Shown here in pieces: positions 7,490-11,420 of a stretch of 11,420 nt of DNA. The notes under the pieces are model-generated. The model saw nothing but the letters and a program-made list of their open reading frames with translations. It was not told the origin of the DNA and searched no databases. The translations under genes were made by a program, and so were the position numbers. Source of the stretch: an uncultured Oscillospiraceae bacterium (lineage in GTDB: Bacteria; Bacillota; Clostridia; Oscillospirales; Oscillospiraceae); contig CAKTQP010000057.1 in assembly GCA_934597165.1 (NCBI GenBank), positions 1 to 11,420 on the forward strand, in the 5' to 3' direction. Position 1 is the first letter of the stretch. Every line of letters begins with the position of its first letter.

Positions 7490-8146
7490 ATGGGGTATTT
7501 CAGCATCAAAGAACTGGGTCTGCCGGAAAACAGCTGGTCGGCCTTTGAGACCCACCACCACACCGTCCCCTTCCCCCCCGGCAAGCTCATCTACCTGCAA
7601 GGCTCCCCCGCCGACCGGTTCTACTACCTGAAGTCCGGTCGCGTGAAGGTGTTCATCAACTCGGAGGACGGCAGCGAAAAGATCCTGACTGTCTACGAGG
7701 CGGGCAACGTCTTCGGCGAAGCGTCCTTCTTTGACGAACTCCCCCGGGTCTCCTCCGCCATCACCGTCACCCGCTGTGAGATCGTGGTCATCGACCGCCC
7801 CACTCTGGAGGAGGAGATGCGGCAGAACCCTCAAATTCTGCTGACCATCACCCGAGTGCTGGCGCGGACGGTGCGGATGCTCTCCGACCACGTGGACACC
7901 ATGGCCTTTTTAAGGGCAGATCAGCGCATCGCACGCTACCTGCTCTCCGTGCCGGAGGATGAGGAACACGTCATCCACTGCACCCAAGAGGAGATCGCCG
8001 CCGCCGTCAGTGTCAGCCGAGTCACCGCCAGTCGGGTGTTGAATCGGTTCGTCCGCTGTGGCCTGTTGCAGACCGGCTACGGCAGCCTGCGCATCCTGGA
8101 CGCCAGCGGGCTGGAGCAGTGCGCCCGGCAAGGGTTTGAGGCGTAA
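7490..8146 (+). CDS. Crp/Fnr-family transcriptional regulator
   Basis: A 218-residue cytosolic regulator. Residues about 25-115 form the cyclic-nucleotide-binding-type beta-roll (FPPGKLIYLQG, LKSGRVKVF), with a phosphate-binding-cassette-like stretch FGEASFFDELPRVSS (75-89) that keeps the Glu and Arg used by Crp. A long dimerisation helix follows at about 110-138, then a winged helix-turn-helix at 165-200. Its recognition helix (SVSRVTASR, 174-182) has Val178 where Crp and Fnr have Glu, resembling NtcA. No N-terminal cysteine cluster is seen, so it is not an Fnr oxygen sensor. The ligand is unknown: the cassette permits a cyclic nucleotide but does not prove it. GGAGGG six bases before the ATG sets the start. 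Divergent from leuC with one shared operator-like dyad, it probably controls leuCDB and itself; no terminator is seen after it. Confidence 0.95.
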   Translation: MGYFSIKELGLPENSWSAFETHHHTVPFPPGKLIYLQGSPADRFYYLKSGRVKVFINSEDGSEKILTVYEAGNVFGEASFFDELPRVSSAITVTRCEIVVIDRPTLEEEMRQNPQILLTITRVLARTVRMLSDHVDTMAFLRADQRIARYLLSVPEDEEHVIHCTQEEIAAAVSVSRVTASRVLNRFVRCGLLQTGYGSLRILDASGLEQCARQGFEA

Positions 8147-8153
8147 GTTGGGG

Positions 8154-8182
8154 TTGTGTTTTGCGGGAAAACCACTTATAAT
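8154..8182 (+). promoter_or_regulatory. promoter of the DUF6273 protein gene
   Basis: A perfect -10 TATAAT (8177-8182) lies 17 bases after TTGTGT (8154-8159), a weak -35 with 3 of 6 matches. The predicted start is near 8189, about 27 bases before the ATG. A small inverted repeat, GTTTT-N5-AAAAC (8158-8172), occupies the spacer and could be an operator, but it is short. Confidence 0.55.
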
Positions 8183-8215
8183 AACCTGTGATTTTAGTGA
8201 ATCGGAGAAAAGATT

Positions 8216-9379
8216 ATGGCTGACGATAAGAAGAAGAAAAAGAAGAAAGCGCCCCCGGTGCTGACTCCGGAAGAGCGTCGTGCCCTGGCGGAAAAGCAGG
8301 TCATCGGTGCCGGCATGGCGTTGGATTTCCGGGATCAGGCCCACTTCTACAACCGGGCGGCGGAGCTGCTGGAGGGCATCCCCGATGACCCGGACTGTGC
8401 GGCTCAGGCGGCGGAATACCGTGCCAAGGCGGAGGAGATCTCCAAGGACGGCTGGGAGGCTGCCTATGAAGCTGCGGTGGCGGCCAAGGAGGCTGCGGTG
8501 ACGGCGGAAGAGTTCTCCCAGGCGGAGAGCGCCTTCCAGAAGCTGCCCGGCTACCGGGACGCGGATGCCCTGGCGGCGGAGTGTGCCCACCACTACCACC
8601 ACCTGGCACGGAAAGGACACCCGGCATTGGTGGTGTTCTGCCTGCTGGTGGCGCTGTTGGTGGCCGCCGGGGTGGCCTATCAGACCAACTGGGGCAAGTA
8701 CCAGTTCGCCCAGCTCTGCATGACCACTTCCCACTACGGCAAGGCCATGGACACCTTTGCCGACTTGAAGGGGTACGAGGACAGCGCGGATCAGGAGACG
8801 GACGCCCGGTATCAGTTGGCCATGCAGCATCTGGAAGAGGGCAAATATCAAAAGGCCGCCTACCATTTCCGCAAGCTGGGCGACTACCAGGACAGCAAGA
8901 CCCAGCTGGTGACCGCCGAGACCCGACTGCTGCAAAGCGCTCAGACGGGAGACAAGGTTGCCTTCGGCACCCGCGACTGGGTGGTGCTGGATGTGCAGTC
9001 GGATGGGGCGCTGCTGACGCTGGAGAAGCCGTTGAAGGAGCAGCGCTGCCTAAACGAACAGCAATCCGATGTTTCTTGGACGGACGCCTCCCTGTGCCGC
9101 TGGCTGAACGACAGCTGGATCGCGGAGTCCTTCTCCGCCGAAGAACAGGCTATGCTGGGGGACAGCGACGCCAAGAGCAAGGTGTTCCTGCTGAGCGACA
9201 AGGAGTGGGCAGCCTATGGCAGTCAGCTGAAACCGGTCAAATGCAACTGGTGGCTGCGCACGGCAGGCACTCAGAAGGGTTGTGCCATGTTCGTTGACCC
9301 CTATGGCACCATCATGGAGGCCGGTTATCCGGTGAACGCCGTGATGAAGGTGCGTCCCACCGTTTGGGTCAGCTATTGA
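8216..9379 (+). CDS. single-pass membrane protein with YxDS-type repeats and C-terminal DUF6273 domain
   Basis: 387 residues of unknown function. The N-terminus is a run of seven lysines (5-11), then an acidic, alanine-rich helical region with a repeat unit ending in GYRDADALAAEC (112-123). One membrane segment covers about 136-155, preceded by Arg-Lys, so the N-terminus should be inside and the rest outside. Two more repeats follow (about 163-198 and 203-235), each a TPR-like helix pair with Tyr-x-Asp-Ser (GYEDSAD, DYQDSKT), a pattern common in clostridial envelope proteins. From about 246 to 387 is a DUF6273 domain: GTRDWVVLDVQ, SLCRWLNDSW, VFLLSDKEW, NWWLRTAG and the terminal VRPTVWV. This domain is shared with surface and formylglycine-enzyme-like lectin-type folds, but no enzyme activity is established. 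There is no signal peptide and no cell-wall anchor. GGAG lies about 10 bases before the ATG. It has its own promoter and is followed by a hairpin terminator. Confidence 0.88.
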   Translation: MADDKKKKKKKAPPVLTPEERRALAEKQVIGAGMALDFRDQAHFYNRAAELLEGIPDDPDCAAQAAEYRAKAEEISKDGWEAAYEAAVAAKEAAVTAEEFSQAESAFQKLPGYRDADALAAECAHHYHHLARKGHPALVVFCLLVALLVAAGVAYQTNWGKYQFAQLCMTTSHYGKAMDTFADLKGYEDSADQETDARYQLAMQHLEEGKYQKAAYHFRKLGDYQDSKTQLVTAETRLLQSAQTGDKVAFGTRDWVVLDVQSDGALLTLEKPLKEQRCLNEQQSDVSWTDASLCRWLNDSWIAESFSAEEQAMLGDSDAKSKVFLLSDKEWAAYGSQLKPVKCNWWLRTAGTQKGCAMFVDPYGTIMEAGYPVNAVMKVRPTVWVSY

Positions 9380-9386
9380 TGAGAGC

Positions 9387-9421
9387 AAAAAAGACCAGCG
9401 CACCGGTTGCGCTGGTCTTTT
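9387..9421. terminator. bidirectional intrinsic terminator between the DUF6273 gene and the phosphopantetheinyl transferase gene
   Basis: A perfect 14-bp stem (AAAAGACCAGCGCA paired with TGCGCTGGTCTTTT) has a CCGGT loop. Plus-strand transcripts meet four T (9418-9421), minus-strand transcripts six T (9387-9392), so it should work both ways and looks stronger on the minus strand. It starts 8 bp after the DUF6273 stop codon and ends 8 bp before the next gene's ribosome binding site. Confidence 0.85.
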
Positions 9422-9439
9422 CTGAATTTGGGAGGATTT

Positions 9440-10096
9440 ATGGAATCCATTACGATCTACGCCTATTCTACCGCAAAATCGCCTCTTTCCCTGGCAGAAT
9501 ATCACGAAACGCTGTGGCCAGAACGGCTGGAACAGCTGTCCCACTTCCCGGAGCAGAGCCAACAGCACAGCTTGGCAGGGGATCTGCTGGCGCTGATGGC
9601 CTACCGCACCGCCTACCCTGCGGATGCCTTCCCGCCGGAGCGTTCTGTGACGCCTGAGGGCAAGCCCTTCTTCCCTGCCCGTCCGGCGTTTCACTACAGC
9701 ATTTCCCATTCCGGCGAATGGGTGGTCTGCGCCGTGGGGGCGGTGCCGCTGGGGGTGGACATTCAGGTGGAACGGCCGGTGCGGTCGGCAGTGTTCCGGG
9801 CGTTGTCGGCGGCGGAGCAGGCGGAGCTGGACGAGCTGGAGGAACGGGAGCGATTCCCTGCTTTCTTTGATGTGTGGTGCTTGAAGGAGGCTTACGCTAA
9901 GGCCATCGGGCTGGGGTTGCAGGCTGGGTTCCGGGATTTTTCGGTGAGCAGAAAAGCAGAGATTTCTGTGTCCGATTTTTCGGTGGCGCTCCCCCCCTTT
10001 TGGGACTGCCGCTATCATCTGGGGGTTTGCGCGCAGGTGGCGACTATGCCGGAATTGCGACTGCAACTGGTCGAAAAAGCAGCGCTGCTAGGATGA
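9440..10096 (+). CDS. 4'-phosphopantetheinyl transferase, Sfp/HetI type
   Basis: This enzyme moves the 4'-phosphopantetheine arm from coenzyme A to a serine of a carrier protein (fatty-acid, polyketide or peptide synthase ACP/PCP); cytosolic and Mg-dependent. At 218 residues it has the two-lobed Sfp size. Seen: a HYSISHSGEW motif (85-94), LGVDIQ (104-109) with metal ligand Asp107, and WCLKEAYAKAIG (146-157) with Glu150 and Lys149. Gln109 stands where Sfp has a glutamate ligand, a change known in other members. No carrier-protein or synthase gene lies in the window, so its partner is unknown. The ATG at 9440 is chosen for GGGAGG four bases upstream; a TTG at 9407 in the same frame sits in the terminator loop and is unlikely. 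It follows a terminator with no promoter visible between, and converges with the MATE gene 4 bp away. Confidence 0.94.
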   Translation: MESITIYAYSTAKSPLSLAEYHETLWPERLEQLSHFPEQSQQHSLAGDLLALMAYRTAYPADAFPPERSVTPEGKPFFPARPAFHYSISHSGEWVVCAVGAVPLGVDIQVERPVRSAVFRALSAAEQAELDELEERERFPAFFDVWCLKEAYAKAIGLGLQAGFRDFSVSRKAEISVSDFSVALPPFWDCRYHLGVCAQVATMPELRLQLVEKAALLG

Positions 10097-10107
10097 GAAA
10101 TCATCCT
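10090..10107. other. small hairpin formed by the two facing stop codons
   Basis: AGGATGA-GAAA-TCATCCT is a 7-bp perfect stem with a GAAA loop, which is a GNRA tetraloop in the plus-strand RNA. Each arm contains the stop codon of one of the two convergent genes. Only three T follow on the plus strand, so it is a weak terminator at best. Confidence 0.5.
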
Positions 10108-11414
10108 TTGGGGAAAGACATGGTTCCAGAGGCGCCAGCCGCGACGCTGGCCACCACATGACTGACCAAGACTGCGACCCAAATCCCGTTCAGGCCAAAG
10201 CCCAGATGGGAGAGGAGATAGGCCAGGGGCATCCGAACGACGATGTAGTAGAAGATCATCAGGAACATACTCCTTGCGGGCTTGCCCATGCCGTTGAGGG
10301 TGCCAAGATAGCAGTTTGTGACCGTGTTCAGAATGTATCCGACGCTGACGATGAGGAAATAGCTCCCCACAATGGCCGCCACCCCATCGCTCTGGACGAA
10401 CAAGCCGGAGAGCTGTTTGGAAAACCCGACCACCAAGGCGGAAAGAACCACAAGCAGCCCGCAGCCGTACCCCAACGCGCACTTCAGGTACTCCTTGGCG
10501 CGGTCATACCGTGCGCCGCCGACACACTGCCCGATGATGGTCGTCAAGACCATGTTCAGCGCCATGGCCGGATAGAACAGGATGGTCTCCAGCTTTCCCG
10601 TGACCCCATAGGCTGCGATGGCGGTGACGCTGTAGGTGCTGACCAGCGCGGTGAGGAATGTCGTGCTGATGGCTGGGATGCTCTGCTGGAGCACAGAGGG
10701 GATTGCTTTTTGCAGGAGGGGCAATATCTCGTTCCCATCAAATGCGGAGCGTTTGAATGCAAACAGTGCTTTCTTTTTCTGGTAGAGCAGCATGAACAGT
10801 AGGCAGAGCACCTGGGAGAGCAACGTAGCGATGGCGGCGCCGTGGAAGCCGATGCAGTGGATGAAAACGGGATCGAGAACTGCGTTCAAAATCGTTGACA
10901 CCAGCATGGCCGCAGCCTGAAACATGGAATTGCCAAAGCTACGCAAAACGGCGGTGAAATAAAGGTAGAGGTAGACCGCCAGATACCCAAGGACGTAGAT
11001 GGACAGGTAACTGTGTGCCATGGCGTAGGTTTCGGCCGGGGTGTTCAGCGCGTGCAAAATCTCCGGAAGAAACGCCTCAAGGAGCATGGTGACAAGGAGC
11101 GAGAAAACAACTGCCACGCAGAATGACGTAGCAATCAAACGTTCCGTTTTTTCCTTGTCCTTCGCGCCGATGGCCTGGGCGAGCAGGATGGAGACTCCGT
11201 TCGTCGCCCCCATGGCAACCGAGGTCAAGATCAGGATGATGGGAGTGGAGTTGGTCAGGGCGGCATATGCCGTCTCCCCCAGCAGGTTTCCGATCCACAG
11301 GCTGTCCACCAGGTTGTACATCATGTTGAGGACCATGGCGGCCATCATCGGAAGCGCCATCGCCATCAGGCAGCGCTTTGTGTTTCTGCCGATAAAGTCC
11401 ATTTTCGTTGTCAT
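10101..11414 (-). CDS. MATE family efflux transporter
   Basis: A 437-residue inner-membrane protein of the multidrug and toxic compound extrusion family, which exports organic cations, drugs or metabolites in exchange for Na+ or H+. The usual 12 hydrophobic helices can be traced as two related halves. Family marks are YNLVDSLWIGNLLG near 33-46 in the first helix/loop, the loop-to-helix segment NAVLDPVFI at 177-185, and GQCVGGARYDRAKE at 295-308, the second-half counterpart of AQAIGAKDKEKTE (79-91). Nothing shows the substrate. The ATG at 11412-11414 is near the right edge, so its ribosome site and promoter are outside the window; Met5 is an alternative start. It converges on the phosphopantetheinyl transferase gene, and no strong terminator follows within the 4-bp gap; the next good minus-strand terminator is at 9387-9421. 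Base composition looks somewhat less GC-rich than in the leu genes, by eye only. Confidence 0.95.
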   Translation of the reverse strand: MTTKMDFIGRNTKRCLMAMALPMMAAMVLNMMYNLVDSLWIGNLLGETAYAALTNSTPIILILTSVAMGATNGVSILLAQAIGAKDKEKTERLIATSFCVAVVFSLLVTMLLEAFLPEILHALNTPAETYAMAHSYLSIYVLGYLAVYLYLYFTAVLRSFGNSMFQAAAMLVSTILNAVLDPVFIHCIGFHGAAIATLLSQVLCLLFMLLYQKKKALFAFKRSAFDGNEILPLLQKAIPSVLQQSIPAISTTFLTALVSTYSVTAIAAYGVTGKLETILFYPAMALNMVLTTIIGQCVGGARYDRAKEYLKCALGYGCGLLVVLSALVVGFSKQLSGLFVQSDGVAAIVGSYFLIVSVGYILNTVTNCYLGTLNGMGKPARSMFLMIFYYIVVRMPLAYLLSHLGFGLNGIWVAVLVSHVVASVAAGASGTMSFPKG

Positions 11415-11420
11415 ATGTAA

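Noticed and set aside
7910..8935. Minus-strand open frame of 341 codons
   Set aside because: Runs antisense through the end of the regulator, a clear promoter and the DUF6273 gene; no family features.
9050..10066. Minus-strand open frame of 338 codons
   Set aside because: Crosses the bidirectional terminator antisense to two supported genes; Arg/His/Pro-rich shadow composition.

Overview
The window looks like ordinary chromosome from a GC-rich member of the Clostridia, most plausibly an Oscillospiraceae-type gut anaerobe. This rests on the mix of gene families (archaeal/clostridial-type LeuC and LeuD, a YxDS-repeat plus DUF6273 membrane protein, AI-2E and MATE transporters), strong AAGGAGG ribosome binding sites, sigma-70-type promoters and intrinsic terminators. 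The assignment is by feel for the families, not by a search.

Layout: positions 1-7383 are read from the minus strand, in transcription order leuC-leuD-leuB, then a class I aminotransferase, then purB followed by an AI-2E-type membrane protein that runs off the left edge. The leuCDB operon ends in a strong intrinsic terminator (4437-4471). The aminotransferase has its own near-consensus promoter just beyond it. Between the aminotransferase and purB lies about 350 bp without a convincing gene, packed with perfect hairpins; the last of these is a terminator, and a clean extended -10 promoter for purB follows. The AI-2E gene sits 63 bp after purB and has no normal start codon in its frame.

From 7490 to 10096 genes are on the plus strand: a Crp/Fnr-family regulator divergent from leuC, a single-pass membrane protein with YxDS-type repeats and a C-terminal DUF6273 domain, and an Sfp-type 4'-phosphopantetheinyl transferase. 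A MATE-family efflux transporter (10101-11414, minus) converges on the transferase with only 4 bp between stop codons.

How it fits together: leuCDB encodes the middle of leucine synthesis (isopropylmalate isomerase and dehydrogenase); leuA is not in the window. The most interesting point is the 106-bp leuC/regulator gap. It holds a 16-bp dyad (7448-7463) matching 7 of 8 positions of a TGTA-N8-TACA (NtcA-like) site. The dyad overlaps the -10 of the regulator's own promoter and is centred about 41.5 bp upstream of the predicted leuC start, where the -10 lacks a -35. The regulator's recognition helix carries Arg-Val-Thr, as in NtcA, instead of the Arg-Glu of Crp. This suggests a compact switch: activation of leuCDB and autorepression. 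It is a prediction from sequence only. I did not find a clearly new defence, mobile or CRISPR system here.
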